DNA of 64,000 nt from Penium margaritaceum (lineage: Eukaryota > Streptophyta > Zygnematophyceae > Desmidiales > Peniaceae): NCBI GenBank assembly GCA_023375785.1, contig SZWC01007402.1, positions 34,208 to 98,207 of the forward strand. The letters are read 5' to 3'. The translations under genes and the position numbers were made by a program. Below the pieces are notes generated by a model, which had not been told where the DNA came from, ran no database searches, and saw nothing but the letters and a program-made list of their open reading frames with translations. The stretch's first letter is position 1. Each line of letters starts with the position of its first letter. Positions 1 through 13,703 of the stretch are shown in pieces.

Positions 1-3000
1 AAGGCGCAACTAGGGCACTAGTAGAACGCAAGTAGGTTGCAACTAGGGCACAACTAGGACACCATGAGGGCGCAAGTATGGTGCACGTAGGACACAACTA
101 GGGCGTAACTATGGCACAACTAGGGCGTAACTAGGGCATAGCTAGTGCCCAACTAAGGCGCAACTAGGACGTAACTAGGGCGCAAGTCAGGCGCAACTAG
201 GGCACACGTAGGGTGCAACTACGGTACAAGTAGGGTACAAGTAGGACGCAACTTGGGCGCAACTAGGGTATAACTTGGACGCAACTAGGGTGCAAGTAGG
301 GCACAACTAGGGTGCAAATAGGGCGCAACTAGGATGTAAGAAGGTGGCAAGTAGGGTGCAATTAGGGCACAAATAGAGTACAACTAGGGTGCAAGTAGGG
401 CGCAAGTAGGGCGCAACTAGGGCGCAACTAGGGCGTGACTAGGGCGTAACTAGGGAGTAACTAATGTCCAACTGAGGCGCAAGTAGGGCACATCTAAGGC
501 GCAAGTCAGGTACAACTAGGGCGCAAGTAGGGCACAACTAGGGCGCAAGTATGGCGCAAGTAGGGTGCAGCAAGGGCGTAAGTAAGGTGCAAGTAGTGCG
601 CAATGAGGGTGCAACTAGGGCGCAACAAGGCGTAGCTAGTGTTCAACTCAGGCGTAACTAGGGCACAACTAGGATGCAAGTAGGGCACAATGCAACTAGG
701 ACTTAACTAGGACGCAACTAGGATGCAACTAGGACCCAAGGAGGGCAAAAGTAGGGTACAAGTAGGGCACAACTAAGGTACACCAAGGGTGCAAGTAGGG
801 CACAAGTAGGGCGCAACTAGCGTGCAAGTAGGGTATGAGTAGGGTGCAATAAGGACTCAAATAGGGTGCACAGTGCAACTAGGGTGCAATTGGGGTGTAG
901 CTAGTGCCCAACTAAGGCGCAACTAGGGTGCAACTAGGGTGCAACTAGGGAGCAACTAGGGCACAACTAGGGCGCAGCTAGGACGCAAGTAGGGCGCAAG
1001 TAGGGCGCAACTAGGACAGAACTAGGGTGCAACTAGGGCGTATCTAGTCCCCAATTGGGGTGTAACTGGGGTGCAACTAGGGTGCAACTAGGGTGCAACT
1101 AGGGTACAACTAGGGTGGAAATAGGGCGCAAGTAGGACGAAACTAGGGCGCAACTAGGGCACAACAAGGGTGCAACTAGGACAAAGTTAGTGCCTAACTG
1201 AAGAGCAACTAGGGCACAACAAGGATGCAAGCCGGGCACAAATAGGGCACAAGTAAGGCGCAACTAGGGTGCAAGTAGGGCGCAAGTAGGGTGCAACTGC
1301 GGCACAACTAGGGCTCAACTAGGGTCCACCTAGAGCATAGCTAGTGCCCCACTGAGGCACAACTAGGGCACAACTAGGACGTAAGTAGGGTGCAACTAGG
1401 GTACAAGTAGGGTAGAACTAGGGTGTAACTAGGACGCAACTAGGGCATAACTAGGGCGCAAGTATGGTGCAACTAGGGCACAGCTAGGGCGTAACTATGG
1501 CGCAATTAGGACGTAAGTAGGGCACAAGAAGGGTGCAACTAGGGCACAACTAGGGCGTAACTAGGGCGCAAGTAGGGTGCAAATAGGCTGCAAGCAAGAC
1601 ACAATTAGGGCACAAGTAGGGTGCAAGAAGGGCGCAACTAGGGCTTAACTAGGGCACAAACAGGGCGAAACTAAGGCGCAACTAGAGCGCAACTAGGCCA
1701 TAGGTAGTGTCCAGTTGAGGCGTAACTAGAGCACAACTAGGATGGAACTAGGGCACAACTAGGGCGCAAGTAGGATGCAAGTAGTGCGCAAGCAGGGCAT
1801 AACTAGGACGCAACATGGACGCAACTAGGGCGTAGCTAGTGTCCAACTGAGGCAAAACTAAGGCGCAACTAGGACACAACTAGGGCGCGAGTCAGACGCA
1901 AATAGGGCGCAAAAGGGCCCAACTAGGGCGCAACTAGGAATAAACTAGGGAGCAAGTAGGGCGCAACTAGGTTGCAACTATGGCACAACTAGGACGCGAG
2001 TAGGGCGCAAGTAGGACGCAAGTAGGACGCAAGTAGGACGTAATAAGGGTGCAACTAGGGAGCAAGTAGAACGCAAGTATGGTGTAAGTAGGGTGTAACT
2101 AGGGCACACCTAGGACACAACTAGGGGGCAAGTAGGGCACAAGTAGGGCGCAAGTAGGGCGTAACTAGGCCTCAACTAGGGTACAACTAGGGCATAAGTA
2201 GGTTGAAAGTAGGGCCCAAGTAGGGCGCTACTAGGGGGCAAGTAGGGCGCAACTAGGGCGTAACGTTTATGCAACTAGGGTGCAACAAGGGCGCAACTAG
2301 GGTGTAGCTAGTATCCAACTAAGGCGCAACTAGGACGTAACAAGGGTGCAACTAGGACGCAAATAGGGCGCAGATAGGACGTAACTAGGACGCAAGTAGG
2401 GCGCAAGTAGAGTGCAAGTAGGGTGCAACTAGGGTGCAAGTAGGGTGCAACTAGGGCGAAGCTAGTGCCAAACTGAAATGTAACTAGGGCGCAACTATGG
2501 CGTAACAAGGGCGCAACTAGCGCACAAATAAGGCACAACTAGGGCGCAAATGGGCACAACTAGGGCACAACTGGGGCACAAGTAGGGCTCAAGTAGGACG
2601 TATCTAGGGCGCAGCTAGGGTGCAACGAGGGTGCAACGAGGGCGTAACTAGGGCGCAACTAGGGTGCAAGTAGGGTGCAAGTAGGGCGAAAGCAGCCCGC
2701 AACTAGGATGCAACTAGGGCACAACTAGGATTTAACTAGTGCCCAAGTAGTGGGCAATTAGGGTGCAACTAGGGCGCAACTAAGGAGAAACTAGGGCGCA
2801 AGTAGGGAACAAGTAGGAAACAAGTAGGTCACATGTAGGGCGCAACTAGGGCGCCAGTAGAGTGCAAGATGACGCAAGTAGGACACATGTAGGGCGCAAC
2901 TAGTGCACAACTAGGGCGTAATGAGAGCGTATCTAGTGCCCAAGTAAGGTGCAACTAGGGTGCAACCAGGGCACAACTAGGGAACAACTAGGACACAAGG

Positions 3001-6000
3001 AGGACGTAAGTAAGGCACAAGTAGGACACAACTAGGGCACAAATAGAGTGCAACTAGGGCGTATCTAGTCCCAAATTTAGGCGCAACGAGGGCACAACTA
3101 GGGCGTAACTAGGGAGCAGCTAGGGTGCAACTAGGAATCAAGTAGGGCACAAGTAGGGCAAAACTAGGGTACAATTAGGACACAACAAGGGTGCAACTAG
3201 GGCGTAGTTAGTGCCCAACTGAAGCGCAACTAGGACGCAACAAGAGTACAAGACGGGCACAAATAGGTCGCAAGTAAGGCACAACTAGGGCGCAAGTAGG
3301 GCGCAAGTAGGGCACAACTGCAGCACAACTAGGGTAGAACTAGAGCTTTGCTAGTGTCCCACTGAGGCACAACTCGGGCGCAACTAAGGCGCAAGTAGGG
3401 TACAACTAGGGTGCAAGTAGGGCGCAACTAGCGCGTAGCTAGGGCACAACTAGGGCATAACTAGGGCGCAAGTAGGACACAACTATGGCACAACTAGGAC
3501 ACAGCAAGCGCGTAACTAGGGTGCAAGTAGGACGCAAGTAGGACGCAAGAAGGGCACAACAAGGACAAAACTTGGGTGCAACTAGGGCGTAAGGAAGGCA
3601 CAAATAGGGTGCAAGTAGGGCGTAATTATGGCGCAAGTAGGGCGCAACTAGGGCGCAAGTAGGGCGCAAGAAGGGCGCAACTAGGGCGTAACTAGGGTGC
3701 AACCAGGACAAAACTAGGGCACAACTTGGCCCCAACTAGGCCGTAGGTAGTACCCAACTGTGGCAAAACTAGGGCGCAACCAGGGCGCAACTAGGGCGTA
3801 ACTATGATGCAAGTAGGATGCAAGTAGTACGCAAGTAGGGCGTAACTAGGGTGCAACTAGGGTGCAACTTGGGTGTAGCTAGTGCCCAACTTAGGTGCAA
3901 CTAGGGTGCAATTTGGACGGAAGTAGGGCGCAAGCATGGCGCAAGTGGGATGCAAGTAGGGTGCAACTACGGTACAACTAGGGCGCAAGTAGGGAGTAAC
4001 TAGGGTGCAACGAGGGCATAACTAGAGTGCGACTAGGGCGCAAGTAGACCACAAGTAGGGCGTAACTAGTGTGCAACTTGGGGGTAAGTAGGACGCAAGT
4101 AGGGTGCAAGTAGGGTGTAACTAGGGTGCAACTAGAGCGCAACTGGGGAGCAAGTAGAGCGCAAGTATGGTGCAAGTAAGGCGTAACTAGGCTGCAACTA
4201 GGGCGTAACTAGGCCGCAAGTAGGGCACAAGTAGGGCGCAGGTAGGGTGCTACAAGGGGACAAATAAGGCGCAACTAGGCTGCAACTTGGGCGCATCTAT
4301 GGTGTAGTTAGTGCCCAACTGAGGTGCAACTAAGGCACAACTAGGGCACAACTAGTGCGCAAGTAGGGCTCAAGTAGGATGTAAGTAGGGCGCAACTAGG
4401 GCACAACTAGGGTGCAACCAGGGTGTAGCTAGTGCTCAACTGAGGCACAACTAGGGCGCAACTAGGGTGGAACTAAGGTGCAACTAGGGTGCAACTAGGG
4501 AGCAACTAGGGCGCAAACTAGGATGTAAGTAGGGCGGAAGAAGGATGCAAGTAGGGCATAACTAGGACGCAACTAGGGTGCAACTAGGGTGAAGCTAGTG
4601 CCCAAGTGAGACGTAACTAGGGTGCAACTAGGGCGTAACTAGGACAGAACTAGGGCACATGTAGGGCACAACTAGGGTGCAAGTAGGATGCAAGTAGGGT
4701 GTAAGAAGGGAAAAAGTAGGGTGCAACTAGGGTGCAACTAGGGCGCAACTGGGGCGCAAGTAGGACGCAAGTAGGGTACAAGTAGGGCGCAACTAGGGTG
4801 CAACTAGCAACTAGGGTACAAGTAGGGCACAACCAGAATGCAAGTGGGGTGCAACTAGGCTGCAACTACGGCACAACAAGGGTGCAACTAAGGTGAAACT
4901 AAGGTTCCAGTAGGGCACAACTAGGGCACAAGTAGGACGCAACTAGGGTGCAACTAGGGTGCAACTAAGAAACTAGGGCGCAAGTAGGTTGCAACTTGGG
5001 CGCAACTAGGGCACAACTAGGGCGCAACTTGGACGCAACTAGGGCGCAACTAGGACATAACTAGGTCGCAACTAGGGCACAATGAAGGCACAAGTGGGGC
5101 GCAAGTAGAATGCAACTAGGGTGCAACTAGGACGTAATTAGGGTACAACTAGGGCACAACTAGGCCGCAAGTAAGATGCAACTAGGGCATAGCTAATGTC
5201 CAACTGAGACACAACCAGGGCGCAACTAGGGCCCAACAAGGGCGCAAGTAGGGCACAACTAGGGCACAAGTAGGGTACAAGTAGGGCGCAACTAGGGCAC
5301 AACTAGGGCGCAACTATGGCGTAACTAGGGCATATCTAGTGTCCCACTGAGGCGTAACTAAGGCGAATCTAGGGCACAGCTAGGGCGTAACTAGGGCATA
5401 AGTAGGGCACAACTAGGGCGCAAGTAGGGTGCAACTAGGGCGTAACTAGGACGCAACTTGGGTGTAACTAGGACGGAACTAGGTCGTAGCTAGTGCCCAA
5501 CTGAGGCGCAAGTAGGTTGCAACCAGGGCACACCTAGAGCGCAACTAGGGCGTAAGTAGGGTGCAACTAAGGCTTAAGTAGGATGCAAGTAGGGCACAAG
5601 TAGAGTCAAGTAGGGTGCAACTAGGGCGCAACTAGGGTGCAAGTAGGGCGCAACTAGGGCATAGCTCGTGTCCTACTTAGGCACAACTAGGGCGCAACTT
5701 GGGCGCAAGTAGGGTGCAACTAGGGTGCAAGTAGGGCACACCCAAGGTGCAACTAGGGCACAACTAGGGATCAATAAGGGCTAAAATGAGACACGAGTAG
5801 GGTGCAACTAGGGCGTAACTAGGGCGCAAATAGGGTGCAAGCAGGGCACAAGTAGGATGCAAGTAGGGCGCAACTAGGGCGTAATTATGGCACAACTAGG
5901 ACGCAATTAGAGAGCAACTAGGTTGCAGGTAGGGCGGATGTAGGACGCAACTAGGGCGCAATTAAGGCACAAATAGGGCGCAACTAGGGTCCAACTAGGA

Positions 6001-9000
6001 CGCAACTAGGACACAACAACAGCACAAGTACGGCGCAACTAGGGTGCAACTAGGGCGCAACCAGGGCGCAACTAGGGTACAGGCAGAGCACAAGTAGGGA
6101 AAGTAAGGGCACAACTAGGACGCAATGAGGGCGCAACTAGGGCGAAAGTAGAGCGCAAGTAGGGCATAACAAGGACACAAGTAGGAAGCAACTAGGGTGC
6201 AACTAGGGTGCAACTAGGATACAACTAGGGTCCAACTAGGGTGTAGCAAGTACCCAACTGAGGCGCAACAAGGCCGGAAGTAGGGCTCAACCATAGCACA
6301 ACTAGGGCACAAGTAGGGCGTAAAGAAGGCGCCGTAGGACGCAACTAGGGCGTAACGAGGGCGACACTAGGGCGTAGCTAGGGCCCAACTGAGGCACAAC
6401 CAGGGAGCAACTTGGGCGCAACTAGGGTGCAACTAGGGCACAATTAGGATGCAAGTAGGCGCAAGTAGGGTGCAACTAGGGTGCAACTAGGGTGTAACTA
6501 GGACATAGCTAGTGCCCAACTGAAGCGCAACTAGGGTGTAACTAGGGCGTAACTAGGATGCAACTAGGGCATAGGAAGGTTGCAAGTGGGGCGCAAGTAG
6601 GGCGTCAGTAGGTTACAAGTAGGGCACAACTAGGGCGCAACTAGGACACAACTAGGGCGCAGGTAGGGTGTAAGTAGGGCACAACTAGGGTAAAACTAGG
6701 GTGCAACTAGGGCGCAACTAGGGTACAGGTAGGGCGCACGTAGGGTGCAACTAGGGTGCAACTACGGCGCAACTAGGGCGCAAGTAGGGAGCAAGTAGGG
6801 TGCAAGTAGGGCGCAACTAGGGTATAACTAGGTCGTAGCTAGGGCACACGTAGGGCACAAGTAGGGTGTAACTAGGGTGTAACTAGGGAAAAACTAGGAC
6901 GTAACAAGGGAGCAACTAGGGCACAAGTAGGACGCAAGTAGGGTGCAACTAAGGTGCAACTATGGTGCAAGAAGGGCGCAAGTAGGACGTAACTAGGGCA
7001 TAACCATGGTGCAACTAGGGTGTGACTAGGGCACAACTAAGGCGCAACTAAGGCGAAGCTAGTGTCTAACTGAGGTGCAATCAGGATGCAACTAGGGTGC
7101 AACTAGGGCGAAACTAGGGCGTAAGTAGGGCGCAAGTAGGGTGCAAGTAGGGCACAACTAGGACGTAACTAGGGCGCAACTAGGGTATAGCTAGTTCCCA
7201 ACTGAGACACGACTAGGACACAACTAGGGCGCAAAAAGGATACAAGCAGGGTGCAAGTAGGGCGCACGTAGGGTGCAACTAGGGTGCAACTAGGATTAAA
7301 CTAGGGTACAAATAGGGTGCAAGTAGGGCACAACTAGGGTGCAAGTAGGACGCAAGTAGGTCACAAGAAGGGTGCAACTAGGATGCAACTAGGGCATAAC
7401 TAGGATATAGCTAGTATCTAACTGAGGCATAATGAGGACGCACCTAGGGCGCAAGTCGGGCGCAACTAGGGCATAAATAGGGCGCAACTAGGGTGCATGT
7501 AGGGCACAACTAGGACGCAACTAGGACGCAACGTGGATGCAACTAGGCCATAGCTAGGATGCAACTAGGCCATAGCTAGTGCCCAACAGAGGCCTGGATA
7601 GAGTGCTTGGGTGCAAGTAGAGCACAAGTAGGGTGCAAGTTGGGCAAAACTAGGATGCAACTAGGGCGCAAGTAGGGCGTAAGTAGGGTGCAACTAGGGC
7701 AACTAGGACGTAACTTGGACAAAACTAGAGCACAACAAGGGCACAACTAGGGTGCAACTAGAACGAAATAGGACATAGCTAGTGTCCAGTTGAGATGCAA
7801 CAGTGGTGTAACAAGGGCACAACTAGGGCGTAACTAGGTTGCAACTAGGGTGCAAGTAGGGTGCAAGTGGGACGCAAGTGGGGTGTTTCTAGGGCGCAAG
7901 TAGGACGAAGCTACTGTCCAACTGGGGCGCAACTAGGGCACAAATAGGACACAAATAGGGCACAACTACGGAGCAAATAGGGCACAAAAAGGTGCAAGTA
8001 GGGTACAACTAGGGCGTAACTTGGGTCAACTAGGGCGTAGCTAGTGCCCAACTGAGGCGCAAGTAGGACACAGGTAGGACGTAACTTGTGCATAAGTAAA
8101 CCGCAACTATAGCGCAACTAGGGCGGAGCTAGTGCCCAACTAAGGCGAAACTGGGGTGCAACTAGGGTGCAATTAGGGCGCAACAAGAGCACAAGTAGCA
8201 TGCAACTAGGGCGTACTAAGACGCAACTAAGGCGCAACCAGGGCCCAAGTAGGGCGCAAGTAGGATGCTACTAGGGCGTAACTAAGGCGTAACTAGGACG
8301 CAAGTAGGGAGTATGTAGGGCGCAAGTAGGGTGAAGTAGGGCGTAAATAGGGAGCAACTAGGGTGCAAGTATGGCGCAAGTAGGATGCAAGTAGGGTGCA
8401 AGTAGGACGCAACTTGGGCAAAACTGGGGCGCAAATAGGATGCAAGAAGGGCGCAACTAGGGCGCAACTAGGGTGCAAGTAGGGCATAAGTAGGGTGCAA
8501 CAATGGCGCAACTCGGGCACAACTAGGGTGCAAGTTGGGCACAAGTAGGGCATAACTTGGGCACAACTACGGTGCAACAATGGTGCAACTAGGATGCAAA
8601 TATGGCGCAACTAGGCCGTAGCAAGTGTCCAACTGAGCTCAACTAAGATGCAACCAGGGTGTAACTAGGGCGCAACTAGCGCACAAGTAGGGTGCACCTA
8701 GGGCGCAAGTAGGGCACAATCAGGGTACAAGTAGGGCATAACTAGGGAGCAACCAAGGCATAGTGAGTGCCCAACTGAGGCACAACTAGGGCGCAACTAG
8801 GACGCAAGTAGTGCGCTACTAGGGCGCAACTAGTGCGCAACTAGGACGCAACTAGGGTGCAACTAGGTCATAGCTAGTGCCCAACTGAGGTGCAACTAGG
8901 GCGCAACTAGGGAACAACTGGTGTAGCCAGTGTCCAACTGAGGCATAACGAGGGCGTAACAATGGCGCGACTCAGGCACAAGTAGGGTGCAACGAGAGCA

Positions 9001-10632
9001 CAAGTAGGTAGCGACTAGGGTGCAAGTAGGGTGCAAGTAGGGCATAACTAGGGTACAACTAGGGCACAAATAGGGTACAAGTAGGGTACAAGTAGGGCGC
9101 ATGTAGGGTGCAACTAGGGTGCAACTAGGGCGCAACTAGGGCGCAAGTAGAGCGTAAGTAGGGCGCAACTAGGGCATAACTAGGACGCAAGAAGCACGCA
9201 AGAAGGGTGCAATGAAGGCACAACTAGGGCGTAACTAGGGTGCAAAAAGGGTACAACAAGGGTGCAACTAGGGCGCAACTAGGGTGGGTGCAATTGGGGC
9301 GCAACTAGGACGCAAGTAGGATGTAAGTAGGGTATAAGTAGGGTGCAAGTAGGGTGCAAGAAGGGCACAACTAGGGAAAAACTAGTGCGCAACAAGGGCG
9401 TAGCTGGTGCCTATCTGAGGTGCAAATAGGTTGCAACTAGGGCGCAACTAGGGCACAACGAGGACGCAACTAGGACACAACTAGGGTGCAACTAGGGTCC
9501 AACTAGGTCACAACTAGGGTGCAACTAGGATGCAACTAGGGTGCAACTTGTGCATAGCTAGTGCCCAACTAAGGCGCAACATGGACGCAACTACGGCACA
9601 ACTAGGTCACAAGTAGGGTGCAAGTAGGGTGCAAGTAGGGTGCAAGTAGGGCGCAAGTAGAGAAAACAAGGGCAAATGTAAGACGCAACTAGGGCGCAAC
9701 AAGGTTGCAAGTAGAACGAAAGTAGGGCGCAAATTGGGCGTAAGTAGGGCACAACTAGGGCACAAATATGGGGCAACTAAGGCACAAATAGGGCATAAGT
9801 AAGGTGCAACTAGGGTGCAAGAAGGGTGCAAGTAGAGCGCAAGTAGGGTGCAAGTAGGGTGCAAGTAGGGCATAACTAGGCCGCAACGAGGATGCAACTA
9901 GGGCACAAGTTGGATGCAAGTAAGGCGCAACTAGGGTGCAACTAGGGCACAACTAGGACGCTAGTAGCACGCAACTTGGGCACAACTAGGATGCAACTAG
10001 TACACAACAAGGATGCAAGTAGGGTGCAACTAGGACACAACTAGGGTACAACTAGGGCGTAACTAGGACACAACTAGGACGTAAGTATGGCGCAAGTAGG
10101 ACGCAACTAGGGAGAAACTAGGGCACAACTAGGACACAACTAGGGTACAACTAGTTGTACCCTAGAATATAACTAGGATGCAACTAGGGCACAACTAGGA
10201 CGTAAGTATGGCGCAAGTAGGACACATTTAGGGAGCAACTAGGGAACAACTAGGTCGCAACTAGGGTGCAAGTAAGGCGCAACTTTGGCGCAAGTAGGGT
10301 GTAGCTAGGGTGTAAGTAGGGTGAAACTAGGATGCAAGTAGGGTGTAACTAGGGTACAACTACGGTGTAACTAGGGTGCAAGCATGGCAAAAGTAGGACG
10401 CAAGAAGGACGCAAGAAGGGCGTAAAGAGGGCACAACTAGGGCATACCAAAGGCGCAACTAGTGTGCAAGTAGGATGCAAGAAGGATACAACTCGGGCAC
10501 AACTAGGGCATAACTAGGGTGCAAGTAGGGTGCAAGTAGGACGCGACTAGGGTACAACTAGGGCGTAATAAGGGTGCAAACAGGGCGCAAGTAGGGCGTA
10601 ACTAGGATGCAGGTAGGGTGCAACTACGGCGC
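1..10632. repeat. 11-bp satellite array, left part
   Basis: This is an uninterrupted tandem array of an 11-bp unit, consensus about GGGYRCAASTA (for example gggcgcaacta and gggtgcaagta). It runs for roughly 950 monomers and continues beyond the left edge. Monomers differ at the Y/R positions and at the C/G before TA, with scattered indels, so the array is old and diverged. A marker pair of variant monomers in the same 11-bp register (cgtagcta then gtgcccaactg, then aggcgcaacta) recurs at irregular intervals, for example near 145, 628, 897, 5487 and 8870. The plus strand is closed by TAG or TAA in nearly every monomer. Open stretches on the minus strand encode an 11-residue periodic peptide that is only the satellite translated, so no gene is called. 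The unit resembles no plant satellite I can name; its TAGGG core recalls telomeric TTTAGGG but no true telomere array is present. Confidence 0.97.
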
Positions 10633-11191
10633 TGTTAATCCTTGTATATACATCTTTCCATTGTTGTGGTCGTGAGTGCGAAGGGCATGCTAGCTCAGAG
10701 AGAGGAGGTGACACACCGTAGCGCGACATTCTGGCAGATATTCTCATCGCCTCTGAGCTTCGCGCACTAATGTGGTCACCTCCGCCCTAGCCACATGGCA
10801 CGATGCAGCCTAGAAAGACTACAGGCTGAACCTTACATTAAGTGTTTAACATCTTAGGATACCTAGATTAGTCCGTCTGCTGGATGTTTCTTGGACCAAC
10901 GTAGGCTTGTTGACTGGGTGTTATCTCGGACACCGATTTGGGTTGTCCGAGTTTAGGAACCCTCTTTCAAGGGTCAAGTGAGGGCTTCGTCCTCGCTTCG
11001 CTTTTGGGCATCCACGGGCGAGCGAAGCTCGCCGGTGGACGGGTGGGACTCGGCTAGCGAGTCTCACCCATAAGAGCTCTATGGGCTCTTATTAGCCAAA
11101 AACACGAGGCCGCCATGGACATTTAGCTCTAGCGTACTCTACCATTGATGAAACACCATGGGACTGGTCCCAATATGTCTTTGCTCTCTCA
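10633..11191 (+). repeat. 5' LTR of copia A
   Basis: The segment begins tgttaatcc and ends ctctca directly before TGGTATCAGAGG. It aligns along its full length with 15269-15826. Near 11010-11080 it holds inverted GC-rich words (gagcgaagctcgc, and ctcggctagcgag with its near mirror). LTRs supply promoter and polyadenylation signals for the element. A TATA-like tatata lies near its start, but I cannot place the transcription start. Confidence 0.92.
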
Positions 11192-11203
11192 TGGTATCAG
11201 AGG
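11192..11203 (+). other. Primer-binding site of copia A
   Basis: TGGTATCAGAGG follows the 5' LTR without a gap. It matches the complement of the 3' end of plant initiator Met tRNA (TGGTATCAGAGC) in 11 of 12 positions. It is the expected priming site for minus-strand DNA synthesis and fixes the LTR end and the plus-strand orientation. Confidence 0.9.
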
Positions 11204-11716
11204 TCTTGCGCGGGCCTGACGGCGGCCGGACGGTGTTGTAGGCGCCAAAAAAGGGGGTGGACCATGATCGCGGCTGACCAAAGAGGGCACAGGAGGCCAC
11301 CGCCACTGCCGCCACCGCATCTAGGGCGTGTGGGATCCCTAGGACATCTCCGCCAGGGTGCCTGGGCCGTCACCTAGGCAAGGGAGATGCCGCGACGGGA
11401 TTGGTGGGCACAAGACGGCATCACCATCCCATACCTGCCTCAAGAACCACCCAAACAGTGGGTGGCCACCAAGCTGGGGCTGAGCAAGGGCAGGGGCGGG
11501 TCTGGGGTTTGTCTGCAGGGTCCCAGACGAAGTCTAAGGTGAATTCCTAGAGCAAACGGCTCTCATGCAAAAACTAGGCCCAAAGTGGGCCCGGCGAATT
11601 GCTACTGAAATTTCGTTGGCCCTCCACTGCACTACTGACATCCCCACGCCCCGAGCTCCCAGTCCCTACGGAGCAGAGAAGAGGCAGGGTGAGCAGGAAC
11701 TCTAGGCGGAGTTAGG

Positions 11717-13006
11717 ATGAGCAAAGTAGAGGGTGGCCACGTCGGTGACATACCGGCTGATGTCGGCGATGCGCCATCCGTCACCCTAACAGCGGCCGCC
11801 ATGGCGCAGCTAAGGCTGGGGTACAAAGATCGGTCCCTTCCACCACTAGGAACCAGAGACTTTCTTTCCTGGAAGGATCTCTTCTTGGATTGGGCCGCCG
11901 AGCACAACCTCGAATCATGCCACCTTCTCCCGACCTCAGACAGTGCAGAGGCACACACCCTGCTGCGTGCTTTCAATGCACTGTGCCGTGCACTTCCTGA
12001 CTCTCAGTCGTATGCACAGCGCGAGTACCACTTTGGGGGTAAGGGTGCAGATCCACCCGACTCTCGCACTGTAGATCCCCGACCTTACGAGGCTTGGAAG
12101 CATCTCACAACCCGCCAAGAGGAGCAAGGCATGACTCTTGTCGTGACCTTGCATGACAAGCTTCGCCATCTCTTTCCAAATCCAGGAGTACCAGTTGCAG
12201 AATATTGGGATGAGGCAATGGACATTCGGTGCCACCTTCTAGGTCTTGGTGCAGCCTGCTCCATCCTTGAATGGCTAGATGTTGCTCTGCTACATCTGGG
12301 AGAGTAGTACAATGAGTTCAGACGTGAGATCTTCTGTCGCTATCCAGTGGAAGAGATCGAGAAGATTGATCTCTCTGTCATCTTCGCACAGCTGCGCAAC
12401 TACGAGGACATCCTCAAGGGTGAGGCTCGCGATGTAGCGGGCACATCCCCAACGGCATACACACACAAGGATACCTCAGCGGGTTCTGCTGCCGCTGCAC
12501 ACGTGACATACACACAGGCCAAGGGCTGTGGTACAGGTGGGTGAAGCAATTCAGGTGGTGGTGGTAGTGGACGTGGGCGCGGTCGCGGAGGACAAAGGTG
12601 TAGCTTCTGCAACCAGGCGGGGCACTTTTGGCACCGATGCCTCACACTACAGGGACAGATGATGGAAAAGCAGCACCAGCAGCATCAGCAGCCACCAAAG
12701 CAGAGGCAGTGGCAGCAGACACACCCGCAGCAGCGTCAGTGGCAGAATACACAGCAGTCACACCAAGCATACCCAGCGGCTAGCTGGGCCGGGCCAAACC
12801 TGCTGGGACCCAGTTTGTCCACCCAACCTTCAGGGCCCTTTGGTGGTGCTACCTTTGGACTGCCACAACAGCAACTACCACTGTTCACGCCCGTGGTTGG
12901 ACTATCTAAGCACCAGGGTCCCTACTGTGTGCCGCAGGATGTGAGCGTCCCCACGCCCGTGCCGACGTGGGTGCAACGTGCCTACGCAGAGACAATCGAG
13001 CCTTAG
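11717..13006 (+). pseudogene. gag: Copia A gag with zinc knuckle
   Basis: One reading frame runs from the ATG at 11717 to the stop at 13006, interrupted by in-frame TAG at 12305 and TGA at 12542. Gag is the structural capsid protein that packages element RNA in virus-like particles. The N-terminal 190 residues look like a copia gag core (WKDLFLDWAAEHNLES; YEAWKHLT). After the second stop come a Gly/Arg-rich linker and a CCHC zinc knuckle, CSFCNQAGHFWHRC, near 12600-12642, which would bind RNA. A Gln/His-rich tail (QQHQQ repeats, 12660-12780) follows. The ATG at 11717 is a reasonable start because it lies downstream of the leader and opens the long frame. Two stops in an otherwise continuous frame indicate decay by point mutation. 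Confidence 0.85.
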
Positions 13007-13049
13007 TAGCCCCTGGCGCCTCCATCCGGGTTTGGCTGGGCAGTTTCCA

Positions 13050-13703
13050 TATCGTGTACCCCAAGGCTCACTGCCTAAAATAGTGACACCCTGGGAACGC
13101 TGGTTCAAGGAGAGGGCTGATTTAAGGCCAGCTCGAGTGTGGGGAACAATGGCATGTGTCTGGTTCCCACACCCACAATGTGATAAAAAGCTCAGCCCAC
13201 ATGGACGGTGGTGTGTCTTTGTTGGGGTCTCTCATGCGTCAAAGGCGTGGCGGTTTTGGGACCCCATAAACCACTCCTTATTGGAAAGTCGGGATGCTTC
13301 CTTTCTAGAGCACTTACCCTACAAGGAGTTCCGCACGCTGAGGCATACTCCATCCATGCCTACCCCTGAACACTATCCTACATACATCAGTGTCCCTGTG
13401 TTTGTTCCCAGCTCAACACCAGAGCCAAGCAAACGGATGGCTCCTGGAGCTGACACAGGCTCACCTGTGCCTAGAGGCCTGCTCACACCCACAGATCTTG
13501 CCAGCACAATTTCTGGTGCATGGTCCCCCCCACCAGGACTAAACCCCACTGGCACACACCCAGATACGATACCGAGGCTACTTCTACACCCTCGTCTGAA
13601 CCAGAAAGCTGGTCCTTGCGTGCCCTGCCACGCGTCGATTACAGACAGTTATATCATACCGTCGGAGTCAACAACGAAGACATTCCATAGACAGAACCAT
13701 TGA
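13050..13703 (+). pseudogene. Copia A integrase C-terminal remnant
   Basis: From about 13055 the frame reads TPWERWFKERADLRPARVWG, then FVGVSHASKAWRFWD and LLESRDASFLE. These match the region after the integrase core in elements E (TPFERWYGTRADLRLARVWG) and F. No protease motif (DSG[AS]) and no integrase DDE motifs lie between the end of gag and this point, so about 1-1.5 kb is missing by comparison with E and F. A Pro/Ser/Thr-rich linker typical of copia follows. The frame ends with TGA at 13701 and the reverse transcriptase continues in another frame. Confidence 0.8.

Noticed and set aside
1-10632. CRISPR array
   Set aside because: Units are contiguous 11-mers with no unique spacers, and the context is eukaryotic.
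506-10747. Many minus-strand open frames with an 11-residue periodic pattern (ALVAPYLRPSC type)
   Set aside because: Three 11-bp satellite units make 33 bp, so the satellite translates to an 11-residue repeat wherever the CTAG stops are mutated to GTAG. There is no start context, codon bias or domain; the frames are satellite artefacts.
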